Below are positions 1 to 8,383 of a stretch of DNA of 50,324 bases, in pieces. The first letter of the stretch is position 1, and each line of letters starts with the position of its first letter. Source of the DNA: DATJNI01 sp035508275. GTDB lineage: Bacteria > Patescibacteriota > Saccharimonadia > Saccharimonadales > UBA4665. The notes under the pieces were generated by a model. It had not been told where the DNA came from. It saw only the letters and a program-made list of their open reading frames with translations, and ran no database searches. The translations under genes and the position numbers were made by a program. The stretch spans positions 1 through 50,324 of the forward strand of contig DATJNI010000020.1 of NCBI GenBank assembly GCA_035508275.1. Reading direction: 5' to 3'.

Positions 1-48
1 ATGGCAACAGTAGATATAACCTCTCTAAGTCTCGAGTGACTAGAGTTT

Positions 49-68
49 TCGGCGACCTTTGGCGCCGA
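49..68. other. GC-rich hairpin upstream of the LCP gene
   Basis: TCGGCG (49-54) and CGCCGA (63-68) form a perfect 6-bp stem around an 8-base loop, with GACT/AGTC flanks that could extend it. No clear T-run follows on either strand, so it is not a confident terminator. An in-frame stop (TGA, 37-39) just upstream may close a gene that begins outside the window; I cannot tell. Otherwise bases 1-116 show nothing recognisable. Confidence 0.35.
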
Positions 69-116
69 GTCTTTGTCGTCATTCATATAAGAACTAACTA
101 TAGCATAACAATAAGC

Positions 117-145
117 TTTACTGGTAAGCCCTTTATGTTTATAAT
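117..145 (+). promoter_or_regulatory. promoter of the LCP gene
   Basis: TTTACT (117-122), a 17-base spacer and a perfect TATAAT (140-145). Transcription would start near 152, leaving a very short leader before the ATG at 164. Confidence 0.6.
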
Positions 146-163
146 ATTACTTGGCAATTGGAG

Positions 164-1714
164 ATGGAAAGGTTACGTCTAAGACGGCCTGGAATACAAA
201 AACCGAGCCAAATAACAAAAAACACCTTTGACGAACGTATACCTGTGACGAAGGTGAGTTCAGCTCGTACTCCTATCCCAAGCACTGCTTTACTTGCGAG
301 ACGCCAGCCAATAGACATGTCTTTGCCTGGCGAACAGGAAGGCCTAAGGATACACGAGCTATATAATAGGAATAAGTGGCGTAGATACAGAAGAGTAACG
401 GCAAGGGCATTCGCCCTAAGTTTGGTACTAATCCTTACCCTAGGGGGCTTAATCGTATCTCAGAAATACCTGCAGTTGCACCAAGTGTTTAGGGGTGAAG
501 CGGGCAATGCAGCTGCGCTTAACCCGAATAACAACCCAAATCTCCTAAAAGGGCAGAGTAACGGTGAGATTAACATACTCATCATGGGGCGAATAGGTGG
601 CAAAGGACAAAACGCTGACGTTACAGATTCAATGACTTTGGCCAGCATAGACTCACTAAACCACTCCGTTAATCTAGTTACCATTCCTGAGAACTTATGG
701 GTAACTATCGACGGGGGTGGGGTAGGTAAGATTGACACGGCCTTTGAAAATGGCGAATTCCAGGCGCTGGGTAAGAAACAGCCGGGCAGCATAAGCACAT
801 CGGTTATAGACAAAGGATTTAGTACGGTTGATAGCTCGGTTAGCGCTGTACTAGGGGTACCAGTCGACTACAACATGCTTGTGAATTACCAAGCTTTTGA
901 ACAAATTGTTGATACACTTGGCGGCGTCAGCGTTAACGTCCCCAGCACTTTAACCGACCCAACAATAGCATGGCAAAACGCCAACAACCCGGTGATTGTT
1001 GGCTCAGGACAGCAAACGTTAAGCGGCCCACAGGCCTTGTTGTACGTCAGATCCCTAGAAACAACCTCTCAAGACAGCAGATCTATTAGGCAAAGGCAAG
1101 TATTAGAGGCAATTGTTGATAAATTCTTGAGTGTAAATACGCTACTTAATCCCGTTAAGATTAACGCTATACTGGACTCGTTTAGTAACAACGTAGTTAC
1201 CGACCTAAGTATCAATAACGGCGTACGTTTGGCGGGTATTCTCAGATACATAAACCCAAACAACATTTATAGCGATGACTTTGATACGCCTTCGAATATG
1301 TTGCTGACCCCTGGGCATGAGGTCGGGCAAGCCATATTACTACCGACTCCAGGACTGTTTAACTACGGTGCAATTCATAAATATATTGCTTCGCAACTGG
1401 GTAACCCATTCCTGAAAGAAGACAACGCTGCTATACAGGTACTGAACGGCACCAATGTAACAGGCCTAGCCACAAAGTTATCTAGCACACTAACTGATCA
1501 TGGATTCAACGTGTTAGTACCAGCCGATACGCCTACGGCAGGCTGGAAACACACCGTTCTCATTCAGCTCAATGCAAACGACAAATACACTGACATACTT
1601 TTGGAAAGGGAGCTAAAAGTAAAGTCAACCACCAAGTTACCAAACGGTATAATACCGACAAATAACGCAGATTTTGTTATTATAATTGGTAACGATGAGA
1701 CCAATAATAGTTAA
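164..1714 (+). CDS. LytR-CpsA-Psr (LCP) family protein with LytR_C domain
   Basis: Predicted membrane-anchored LCP enzyme; the family transfers undecaprenyl-linked polymers onto peptidoglycan. A basic cytoplasmic N-terminus of about 80 residues precedes one TM helix (hydrophobic run ALSLVLILTLGGLIV, residues about 83-100). The LCP core follows: DSMTLASID near residue 155, the segment with ENLWVTIDGG, and an Arg-rich stretch containing YVRS and RSIRQRQ near 295-325. A C-terminal LytR_C domain (from about residue 425, IQVLNGTNVTGLA) ends the protein. ATG at 164 is chosen; a TTG at 158 is the alternative. The end overlaps the next gene by about 20 bases, suggesting co-transcription. In wall-teichoic-acid-free lineages the acceptor substrate is unknown, so the polymer is not specified here. 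Confidence 0.88.
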   Translation: MERLRLRRPGIQKPSQITKNTFDERIPVTKVSSARTPIPSTALLARRQPIDMSLPGEQEGLRIHELYNRNKWRRYRRVTARAFALSLVLILTLGGLIVSQKYLQLHQVFRGEAGNAAALNPNNNPNLLKGQSNGEINILIMGRIGGKGQNADVTDSMTLASIDSLNHSVNLVTIPENLWVTIDGGGVGKIDTAFENGEFQALGKKQPGSISTSVIDKGFSTVDSSVSAVLGVPVDYNMLVNYQAFEQIVDTLGGVSVNVPSTLTDPTIAWQNANNPVIVGSGQQTLSGPQALLYVRSLETTSQDSRSIRQRQVLEAIVDKFLSVNTLLNPVKINAILDSFSNNVVTDLSINNGVRLAGILRYINPNNIYSDDFDTPSNMLLTPGHEVGQAILLPTPGLFNYGAIHKYIASQLGNPFLKEDNAAIQVLNGTNVTGLATKLSSTLTDHGFNVLVPADTPTAGWKHTVLIQLNANDKYTDILLERELKVKSTTKLPNGIIPTNNADFVIIIGNDETNNS

Positions 1715-2447
1715 GCTTAAACCTACTGGCGGTTTTGCGTACTTTCTTCATATCCTGCTGGTATTAATTGTGCCAATTTTGGCATTAGTGCTGGTGAGTC
1801 TAAATTTCGTTCAGCTCGCGCTCAGCATAATCGTTTTAAGTAAGTGGCGTATGTTTGCTGTAAGACCTCGGTTTTGGGCTGCTAATATTAGGGCTAACGC
1901 CATCGACTTGATGGTCGGTCTATCCATAGTTGCCTTTATGAGTCACAGCGATAGCTTTGTTGTCAGGTTAGTGTGGGCAGCTCTGTACTCCGTCTGGCTG
2001 CTCTATATCAAGCCTTCGAGCTCGGATATCATGGTAGCTTCACAAGCTTTTATTGGACAGCTGTTTGCCTTAATCGCACTATATCTAACTTGGGCATCGG
2101 GGCCAATATACGGGCTAACCCTTCTTACAGGTCTTTTCTGCTATCTTGCGGCCAGACATTTTCTTGAAACCTTCGAAGAGCCTTACTCGAGATTAATAGC
2201 TTATACCTGGGGGTATTTTGGTGCAGCGCTAGCTTGGCTGCTTAGTCACTGGCTGATTTATTACAAAAACATCTCTCAAGTAACCGTATTTTTGAGCGTT
2301 ATAGGGTACGGTATTGCAGTCCTATATTATCTTGACCATTTTAATAAGCTTAATAAGACGTATAAAAGGGTAATTATATCCTCCATGGTAGTAATAGTGG
2401 TTGCTATGATTGCATTTTCTGGATGGTGGGGAGACAAAGTAGTTTAG
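1695..2447 (+). CDS. multi-pass membrane protein of unknown function
   Basis: I do not recognise this family. About 250 residues form roughly seven or eight hydrophobic segments, beginning with FLHILLVLIVPILALVLVSL and ending with VIISSMVVIVVAMIAFSG. There are few charged residues and no obvious catalytic motif. The start is ATG 1695 (a TTG lies at 1686), inside the 3' end of the LCP gene, and htrA begins 9 bases after its stop. The position between two envelope genes suggests a membrane role, but no function can be assigned. Confidence 0.75.
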   Translation: MRPIIVKLKPTGGFAYFLHILLVLIVPILALVLVSLNFVQLALSIIVLSKWRMFAVRPRFWAANIRANAIDLMVGLSIVAFMSHSDSFVVRLVWAALYSVWLLYIKPSSSDIMVASQAFIGQLFALIALYLTWASGPIYGLTLLTGLFCYLAARHFLETFEEPYSRLIAYTWGYFGAALAWLLSHWLIYYKNISQVTVFLSVIGYGIAVLYYLDHFNKLNKTYKRVIISSMVVIVVAMIAFSGWWGDKVV

Positions 2448-2456
2448 GGGTGGTTT

Positions 2457-3797
2457 ATGCCTGAAGATATTAATAAGAATACTGGCGATAAAGAGAAGGC
2501 ATTCAGCGTTTCAAGCGGTGGTGCACCAAAGCCTAGAGGGCAGAAAAGCCCTAGCATTAACTTGCCCGACATAAAGCTATCTAAAGTTAAAGACATACCA
2601 CCACCCAACAAATGGAGCGCCAACATCCTAGTGGTTGCTGTTCTTATCATAACCTTGATTGGCGGATATGGGGGAGCCTGGCTGGAGAATCACGGTAACG
2701 ATGGTAGCGTTACCTATGCTAGCCTTGGTTCTCAGGAGAAGATAGTTACTAGCCAAAGCCAGCTAATTAATGAGATAGCAAAGACTGTGGGTCCAAGCGT
2801 AGTTAGCGTAAACGTCAGCATCAGCTCCTCAGGCAGCAGCAGTGCTGGGTCTGGCTCTAGCAGCGGCGGATTTGGACTGTTTGGGTTCTCTCAGCCAGAG
2901 GAAGAGCAGGCTGCAGGTACTGGTATCATTATTTCCTCAGATGGGCTGATCCTAACCAACCGTCACGTTGTGCCCCAAGGAACGACCAATGTTAGCGTTA
3001 CTCTAAGCAACGGCACGGAGCTAAAAGATGTGTCTGTGGTTGGTAGAACTAGTCAAAATAGCTCACTAGACGTTGCATTCCTAAAGATTAATAATGCTGA
3101 AGGACAAAAATTAACACCGGCAGTTATTGGAAATTCTTCGACTGTACAGATAGGCGACTCAGTGGTTGCCATAGGTAATGCTCTTGGACAGTTCCAGAAC
3201 ACAGTCACTAGCGGCATCATATCTGGATATGGTAGAAGCGTCCAAGCTAGCGATTCTTCCGGGTCGAACACTTCAGAAAACCTCGACGATCTCTTTCAAA
3301 CAGACGCCGCCATTAATGAAGGTAATTCCGGTGGCCCGTTGGTAAACATGAATGGGCAGGTGATAGGAGTCAATACGGCGATTGCAGGCAACGCTCAGAA
3401 TATAGGTTTTGCCATACCAATAAACGATATTAAGGGTTTAATTAGCCAAGTTATTAAGAAGGGCAAATTCAGTGTGCCTTACTTAGGCATTCGTTACATT
3501 CCATTAACCTCGGACGTCGCAAATGAATACAACTTGAGCGTAGACAACGGGGCATTCATAGCACCTAGTAGTAATGCGAGCGAGCCTTCCATAGCGCCTG
3601 GAAGCCCTGCAGACAATGCAGGACTACAAGTAAATGACATTGTTGCAGCTGTTAACGGAGTAAGTGTTGATCAGTACCACGACTTGACGGGGTTACTGGA
3701 TCAATATGAGCCTGGAGACTCAGTCACGCTAACAATAGTTAGGGGCAATAGTACCAAACAAGTAAACGTTACTCTAGGTACTTATCCCGGCAGCTAG
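2457..3797 (+). CDS. htrA: HtrA/DegP-like serine protease with C-terminal PDZ domain
   Basis: Membrane-anchored trypsin-like envelope quality-control protease. A cytoplasmic Pro/Lys-rich N-terminus precedes one TM helix (ANILVVAVLIITLIGGYGGA, about residues 54-73). The catalytic triad is visible: His in TNRHVV, Asp in SLDVAFLKI and Ser in GNSGGPL. A Ser/Gly-rich linker (SSGSSSAGSGSSSGG) sits just before the protease domain, and a single PDZ domain (from PYLGIRYIPL to the end) follows. The start is supported by AGGGGTGG just upstream. It is the last gene of the LCP-membrane protein-htrA run. The 154-base convergent gap to prmC is AT-rich and holds only a weak CAAAAG/CTTTTG hairpin (3880-3896). 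Confidence 0.95.
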   Translation: MPEDINKNTGDKEKAFSVSSGGAPKPRGQKSPSINLPDIKLSKVKDIPPPNKWSANILVVAVLIITLIGGYGGAWLENHGNDGSVTYASLGSQEKIVTSQSQLINEIAKTVGPSVVSVNVSISSSGSSSAGSGSSSGGFGLFGFSQPEEEQAAGTGIIISSDGLILTNRHVVPQGTTNVSVTLSNGTELKDVSVVGRTSQNSSLDVAFLKINNAEGQKLTPAVIGNSSTVQIGDSVVAIGNALGQFQNTVTSGIISGYGRSVQASDSSGSNTSENLDDLFQTDAAINEGNSGGPLVNMNGQVIGVNTAIAGNAQNIGFAIPINDIKGLISQVIKKGKFSVPYLGIRYIPLTSDVANEYNLSVDNGAFIAPSSNASEPSIAPGSPADNAGLQVNDIVAAVNGVSVDQYHDLTGLLDQYEPGDSVTLTIVRGNSTKQVNVTLGTYPGS

Positions 3798-3951
3798 ACA
3801 AGAAAAAAATAGTACTCACTTGTATTTCTTTGCATGAATTTTAACCAAAATCAGCACATTTAAAAGACGAAATTTCTACCAAAAGCAAAACTTTTGTTCA
3901 ACATCTCACCAAAAATTGTTTGTTCAAGATTTGAGACTTAATGTACTAATT

Positions 3952-4791
3952 TTAATAATATTTGTCTGTATTTTTTAGTTTCAACACCACAACAAAATGA
4001 TCAGTTTTATATAGTCTATAGCCCGATTTCTTGGCAAGATCCACTAAATCAGCGTGCTGAGAGGGGAATGCCTCGAATAATAAATACAACGGCGGTTTCT
4101 TCAGCTTTTTGACCTGAGCAAGTAGTCTAATGTAGTGCTCAAGGCCTGTTTTACCCGAATATATCGCTTGGTGCGGCTCATGTTTTGCCTCTGAATTTAT
4201 ACAATGCTGATCTGGTACGTAGGGAAGATTAGCTAATACTATATCGTATTTCTTTCCAGCTTGGGATAATAGGTCGCTACATATAAGATTTACGCCCGGT
4301 GTTAATTTATCTACATTGATTTTGGCTACTTTTAGAGCATTCTTATCATTGTCTATAAGCTCAACTTCAGAATTTGCAACGTTTTGTTTGGCAGTGATGC
4401 CAAGTGCGCCGCAACCAGTGCCGACGTCAACTATACGTATAGTTCTTTGCCTAAATACGTCGTCTTTAGATATCTCAATGAGTAGGTCGATGATGGTCTC
4501 GGATTCAGGTCTTGGCACTAATACATGGTTGTTGACGAAAAAAGTTGTACCGTAAAATTCTGTAGAGCCCCGTAGGTATGCAAGGGGCGTGTGGTCGAGC
4601 CGTTTGTTGAGCAAATTATTAAGTTTTCGCTGCTGCGCTTTGGTAATTTCAAATTCGGGTTCGGCCAGGAGCCTGGCTCGGTTTATAGATAAAACATCTT
4701 CAAACAAGATTAACGTGTCCAGCCTAGCACTTTTGATGCCCGCGGACTTTAATTTAGCGCTAGAAAGCTTTAGATACTGATCTACGGTCAT
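3952..4791 (-). CDS. prmC: peptide chain release factor N5-glutamine methyltransferase
   Basis: Methylates the Gln of the GGQ motif in RF1/RF2 using SAM. The 279-residue length fits the family: a helical N-terminal substrate-binding domain (residues 1 to about 85) and a Rossmann methyltransferase domain with motif I VDVGTGCGALGI. The catalytic NPPY motif appears as NLPY (in VLANLPYVPD), a Pro-to-Leu change at the second position. The ATG overlaps the prfA stop codon by one base, so enzyme and substrate are translationally coupled. Confidence 0.93.
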   Translation of the reverse strand: MTVDQYLKLSSAKLKSAGIKSARLDTLILFEDVLSINRARLLAEPEFEITKAQQRKLNNLLNKRLDHTPLAYLRGSTEFYGTTFFVNNHVLVPRPESETIIDLLIEISKDDVFRQRTIRIVDVGTGCGALGITAKQNVANSEVELIDNDKNALKVAKINVDKLTPGVNLICSDLLSQAGKKYDIVLANLPYVPDQHCINSEAKHEPHQAIYSGKTGLEHYIRLLAQVKKLKKPPLYLLFEAFPSQHADLVDLAKKSGYRLYKTDHFVVVLKLKNTDKYY

Positions 4792-5846
4792 TAGTTTTGA
4801 GCAAGCAAGTCGTGCTCGGCGTTTAGGAGCTTATCTATAATATCGTCAATCTCTCCGCTTAAGGCTCCTGATATATTCGACCTAGAATAGCCTATGCGGT
4901 GATCCGTTATTCGGTCTTGAGGGAAGTTATATGTACGTATTTTTTCTGACCTATCACCAGATCCGATAAGTTTTCGTCTGGCTTCACTTAGTTCTTTTTG
5001 ATCTTCTTCAATCTTAAGCTGCAACAGTCGTGATCTTAGAATACTCATTGCCTTTGCCTTATTCTTGATCTGAGATTTTTCATCCTGATTGGCTACTACC
5101 AAGCCAGAGGGCAGGTGAGTTATTCTTACGGCCGAATCTGTAGTATTGACGCTTTGTCCGCCGTGGCCACTGCTCCTATATACATCCACTCTAATATCGT
5201 TAGGATTGATTTCTATGTCTGTCTCTTCCGCTTCAGGCAGAACTGCCACTGTAACGGTTGAGGTATGAACGCGTCCTTGGCTTTCGGTAGCCGGTACCCT
5301 CTGAACACGGTGCACACCAGCCTCAAATTTAAGATATTTATACGCGTCCTCGCCTTTTACGGCAAAGGTTATTTCCTTAAATCCGCCTAGTTCATTGGAC
5401 GATTCGCTCAAGAGTTCTGTCTTATAACCATGAACCTCTGCCCAGCGGCTATACATTCTATAAAGTTCGGCAGCAAAAAGACTTGATTCGTCTCCTCCTG
5501 CCGCAGCACGAATCTCTATAATAACGTCCCTGTAATTATTCGGATCTGTAGGCATCAATGCTGAACTTAGCTGTTCGTCTATATCTTTTAACTGCGCATT
5601 AATGTCTGCAATTTCGGTTTCGGCTAGGTCAACCATGTCCTTTTCTTGGCTGTCGCTCATTTCGTTGGCAGCTGCTAGGTCGCTAACGAGCTTCTTTTTT
5701 TGGTCAAATAGAGCAATGAGAGCGTCTAGGTCGCTCTTTCTTTTGGCTATCCTCGGGTAGTCGCTGCTTGAGTAAACTGCGCTGTCTTCGAGCTTCTTGT
5801 CGATTTCAGCCAACTCATTCCTTAGCTCTTCTTCCTTGTCTTTCAT
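4791..5846 (-). CDS. prfA: peptide chain release factor 1
   Basis: Recognises UAA and UAG and triggers peptidyl-tRNA hydrolysis. The 351-residue protein has the codon-reading PAT tripeptide in RVPATESQGR and the catalytic GGQ in SGHGGQSVNTTDS. The coiled-coil first domain (about residues 1-100) is intact. The ATG at 5846 has AAGGA about 6 bases upstream on the minus strand. It sits downstream of rpmE and upstream of prmC, the common bacterial order rpmE-prfA-prmC. A hairpin before it may limit read-through from rpmE. Confidence 0.97.
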   Translation of the reverse strand: MKDKEEELRNELAEIDKKLEDSAVYSSSDYPRIAKRKSDLDALIALFDQKKKLVSDLAAANEMSDSQEKDMVDLAETEIADINAQLKDIDEQLSSALMPTDPNNYRDVIIEIRAAAGGDESSLFAAELYRMYSRWAEVHGYKTELLSESSNELGGFKEITFAVKGEDAYKYLKFEAGVHRVQRVPATESQGRVHTSTVTVAVLPEAEETDIEINPNDIRVDVYRSSGHGGQSVNTTDSAVRITHLPSGLVVANQDEKSQIKNKAKAMSILRSRLLQLKIEEDQKELSEARRKLIGSGDRSEKIRTYNFPQDRITDHRIGYSRSNISGALSGEIDDIIDKLLNAEHDLLAQN

Positions 5847-5879
5847 GCTTGTCCTTACACTGTTAAAAGTATATATAAA

Positions 5880-5907
5880 ATTAGACTTAATAAAAGTTAA
5901 GTCTAAT
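5880..5907 (-). terminator. hairpin between rpmE and prfA, possible terminator or attenuator
   Basis: ATTAGACTTAA (5880-5890) and TTAAGTCTAAT (5897-5907) make a perfect 11-bp stem with a 6-base loop. Read on the minus strand it is followed by TTTTATATATA, giving the stem-plus-U-rich layout of an intrinsic terminator, though the stem is AT-rich. A TATACT just downstream could be a -10 box giving prfA-prmC their own promoter. Confidence 0.55.
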
Positions 5908-5919
5908 GCTCGGCCTTAG

Positions 5920-6276
5920 CTATTTAGGGGCTGGGGCTGTGTCTTTCTTTTCTTCGCTCTTAGCGGCCTTAGTTTCGGCTCTCTTGGATTTTTTCTGAGC
6001 AGAGGCAGCCCTTTTCTCTTTGGCGGCTTCGCCAGCAGCAGCACGTGCCTTGAACTTATCTACTCGTCCCTCAATGTCGACTATTCTTTCTTCGCCAGTA
6101 AAGAAGGGGTGTGAAGCGCTAGATATGTGCACCTTTACTAGGGGATACTCGTTGCCATCTTCCCACTTTACAGTTTCATCGCTAACAGCAGTAGACCTGG
6201 TTAAAAAGCTTGTGCCGTTATTCAGGTCTCTATATACAACCAAACGGTAATTATCTGGGTGAAGATCTTTTTTCAT
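5920..6276 (-). CDS. rpmE2: 50S ribosomal protein L31, type B, with extended tail
   Basis: Starts MKKDLHPDNYRLVVYRD and carries the HPFFTGEER block typical of L31. The zinc CxxC pairs of type A L31 are absent, so it is the zinc-independent type B form. After residue 80 comes an Ala/Lys/Glu-rich tail of about 35 residues (KEKRAASAQKKSKR region), longer than usual and probably disordered. The ATG at 6276 is preferred over earlier in-frame starts because a promoter -10 ends only 10 bases upstream of it. Confidence 0.9.
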   Translation of the reverse strand: MKKDLHPDNYRLVVYRDLNNGTSFLTRSTAVSDETVKWEDGNEYPLVKVHISSASHPFFTGEERIVDIEGRVDKFKARAAAGEAAKEKRAASAQKKSKRAETKAAKSEEKKDTAPAPK

Positions 6277-6286
6277 GATTCTGACC

Positions 6287-6315
6287 ATCTTACCATATCT
6301 GTTAACGGGGGTCAA
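6287..6315 (-). promoter_or_regulatory. rpmE promoter placing the start codon near +1
   Basis: On the minus strand: TTGACC (6315-6310), a 17-base spacer and TAAGAT (6292-6287), ending 10 bases before the rpmE ATG. This predicts an mRNA with little or no leader. Confidence 0.65.
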
Positions 6316-6361
6316 TAACACCTACGACACTTTGGCGCTTTTATTTCTCCCGTAAATACGC

Positions 6362-6466
6362 TAAAATACTCCTTAATACAAACCAAGCAGGCTGGAGTTT
6401 AATCCTCCTTGGCGAAACGCTCTAGCGGGTCGTTCGGGCATCCAAGCCGAAGAGAAAGGAATTAGA
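6362..6466 (+). promoter_or_regulatory. rpsB promoter and structured leader
   Basis: TAAAAT (6362-6367) is a candidate -10, giving a leader of about 90 bases. In the leader, CCAA and GGAG (6383-6397) can pair with CTCCTTGG (6405-6412), leaving a 7-base bulge. TTCGG (6433-6437) can pair with CCGAA (6447-6451). An SD AAAGGA lies at 6455-6460. S2 represses rpsB-tsf through the leader in other bacteria, so autoregulation is plausible but not shown. Confidence 0.45.
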
Positions 6467-7198
6467 ATGGCTACCAAACAGGTAGATATTAAAGAACTGT
6501 TAGAAGCAGGTGCTCACTTTGGGCATAAAACCGAGAGATGGCACCCAAAGATGGCGCCATATATTCACTCGTCCAGAAATGGTACACATATCATAGATTT
6601 AAATAAGACAGCCGAGGGCCTCAGTGCAGCAACTGAGTTTCTTACTAAGGTATCTTCGCAAGGCAAGCAGATTTTGTTTGTTGGGACTAAGCGACAGGCT
6701 AAGGAACTGGTAGAAAAGACAGCCAAAGAACTTAAGATGCCTTACGTAAGCGAAAGATGGTTAGGCGGCATGCTAACTAACTGGAACACCATAGGCGAGA
6801 GAGTTAAACATCTTCAGGAACTGGAAAACAAAATGGCAAGCGGCGAGCTTGCTAATAAGTATTCCAAGCTGGAAGTTCAGCGATTCCAAGAGGAAATTGA
6901 CCAGCTTAACGTCCTTTACGGTGGCATAAAAGAGCTAAATAAGAAACCAGGTGCTCTTTTTGTGGCAGACATTATCCACGACAGCAACGCCATCAAGGAG
7001 GCTAATCGCCTCGGCATTCCAATAGTGGCCTTAGTGGATAGTAACGGTGATCCAACTAATATAACTTACCCAATACCATCCAATGACGACGCAATTAAGA
7101 CAATTGAACTCATGCTGGATTACGTCAAACAAGCTATTATTGAAGGTAGAGCTAAAGTTAAAAAGACAGAGGCTCCAACCGAGGCTTCAAAGGAATAA
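6467..7198 (+). CDS. rpsB: 30S ribosomal protein S2
   Basis: Canonical S2: DIKELLEAGAHFGHKTERWHPKM at the N-terminus, the ILFVGTKRQA segment, and ALFVADIIHDSNAIKEANRLGIPIVALVDSN. The 243-residue length is normal. The start has a good SD (AAAGGA, 6 bases upstream). tsf begins 2 bases after its stop. It leads the rpsB-tsf-frr translation operon. Confidence 0.98.
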   Translation: MATKQVDIKELLEAGAHFGHKTERWHPKMAPYIHSSRNGTHIIDLNKTAEGLSAATEFLTKVSSQGKQILFVGTKRQAKELVEKTAKELKMPYVSERWLGGMLTNWNTIGERVKHLQELENKMASGELANKYSKLEVQRFQEEIDQLNVLYGGIKELNKKPGALFVADIIHDSNAIKEANRLGIPIVALVDSNGDPTNITYPIPSNDDAIKTIELMLDYVKQAIIEGRAKVKKTEAPTEASKE

Positions 7199-7200
7199 AT

Positions 7201-7797
7201 ATGGCAATAGATATTGATTCAATCAAACGACTGAAGGATCTAACCGGCGTCGGATTAACTGATGCCAAAAAAGCCCTAGAGGAAACTAATGGTGATTTCG
7301 ATAAAGCTCTTAAAAACATGCGTGCTAAAGGCCTAACAAAGGCAGAAAAGCGCGGTGAAAGGGAAGCTAGAGCTGGCGTAATTGGAACATATAACCACGA
7401 TGATCGAATCGGGGTAATAATTGAAGTTAACTGCGAAACAGATTTTGTTGCTAGAAATGACATATTTAAGAATCTTGTTAAAGATCTAAGTATGCATGTG
7501 GCTGCAAGTAACCCGGAATATGTTTCGGTTGAGGATGTACCTGCTAGCGCCAAGAAGAAGGTTGAAGACGAATTCAAGCAAACAGCAAAGAAGTCTGGGA
7601 AAACGGCTGATGTAACTAAGAAAATAGTCGAGGGGCAAGTTAAGAAGTACTTTGACGAGAGGTGCTTACTTAATCAGCCATTTGTTAAGAATCCTGACGT
7701 TACAGTGAGCGAATACGTTAAAGAAAATGCCGCTCGTTTGGGTGAAAACATTGTTGTTAGACGCTTTGCAAGATTTGCCCTTGGCGAAGTGTCTTAA
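7201..7797 (+). CDS. tsf: elongation factor Ts
   Basis: GDP/GTP exchange factor for EF-Tu. The N-terminal UBA-like domain (IKRLKDLTGVGLTDAKKALEE) and the EF-Tu-contacting core with VNCETDFVARND are intact. At 198 residues it is the short form common in many bacteria, without the longer E. coli-type C-terminal region. An AAAGGA SD lies within the end of rpsB. frr follows after 22 bases; pyrH, which usually separates tsf and frr, is absent. Confidence 0.97.
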   Translation: MAIDIDSIKRLKDLTGVGLTDAKKALEETNGDFDKALKNMRAKGLTKAEKRGEREARAGVIGTYNHDDRIGVIIEVNCETDFVARNDIFKNLVKDLSMHVAASNPEYVSVEDVPASAKKKVEDEFKQTAKKSGKTADVTKKIVEGQVKKYFDERCLLNQPFVKNPDVTVSEYVKENAARLGENIVVRRFARFALGEVS

Positions 7798-7819
7798 GTT
7801 AGAGTACTCTAAAATTAAT

Positions 7820-8383
7820 ATGGATTTAAGCGGTTTAACTAACGACACTAAAACTAAGCTAAGTATCGCCTTTGATAAATTCAGCGACAGCCTTAAAGGT
7901 CTCAGGACTGGCAGAGCTAACGCCAGCATCCTAGACGGGGTAATGGTTGAGGCTTATGGCACTAATATGCCGCTAAAACAGGTTGGAAACGTTATTGTAC
8001 CGGAAGCTCAGTTGATTCAAATTACGCCGTTTGATCCTAGTAACCTAGAAGCCATATCCACGGCTATTCGTAACGACACTAATCTAGGTCTTAACCCCTC
8101 GGATGATGGAAGGGTTGTTCGAATCCCAATTCCACCCTTAACTGAAGAGAGAAGAAAAGACCTGGCCAAGCAAGTTGGGGCTAAGCAGGAAGAATGCATG
8201 ATATCCCTAAGAAACATTCGTCACGAAGCGCTCGACACGGTGGACAAGGCTAAAAAGGACAAACAAATCGGCGAAGACGAGGCTAGTAGGCTTAGTTCGC
8301 AAGTAGAAGACCTAATGAATGAGTTCCGTACAAAAATCGAATCTGCATCCAAAGAAAAAGAACAGGAAATCCTAACGCTTTAG
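7820..8383 (+). CDS. frr: ribosome recycling factor
   Basis: Splits post-termination ribosomes with EF-G. The 187-residue product is full length: FDKFSDSLKGLRTGRANASILDGV at the N-terminus, the domain II segment with PLKQVGNVIVPEAQLIQI, and the C-terminal long helices. The ATG at 7820 gives the canonical N-terminus; in-frame codons further upstream lie in tsf and are not part of the gene. The stop overlaps by 4 bases with the convergent L,D-transpeptidase stop. Confidence 0.96.
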   Translation: MDLSGLTNDTKTKLSIAFDKFSDSLKGLRTGRANASILDGVMVEAYGTNMPLKQVGNVIVPEAQLIQITPFDPSNLEAISTAIRNDTNLGLNPSDDGRVVRIPIPPLTEERRKDLAKQVGAKQEECMISLRNIRHEALDTVDKAKKDKQIGEDEASRLSSQVEDLMNEFRTKIESASKEKEQEILTL

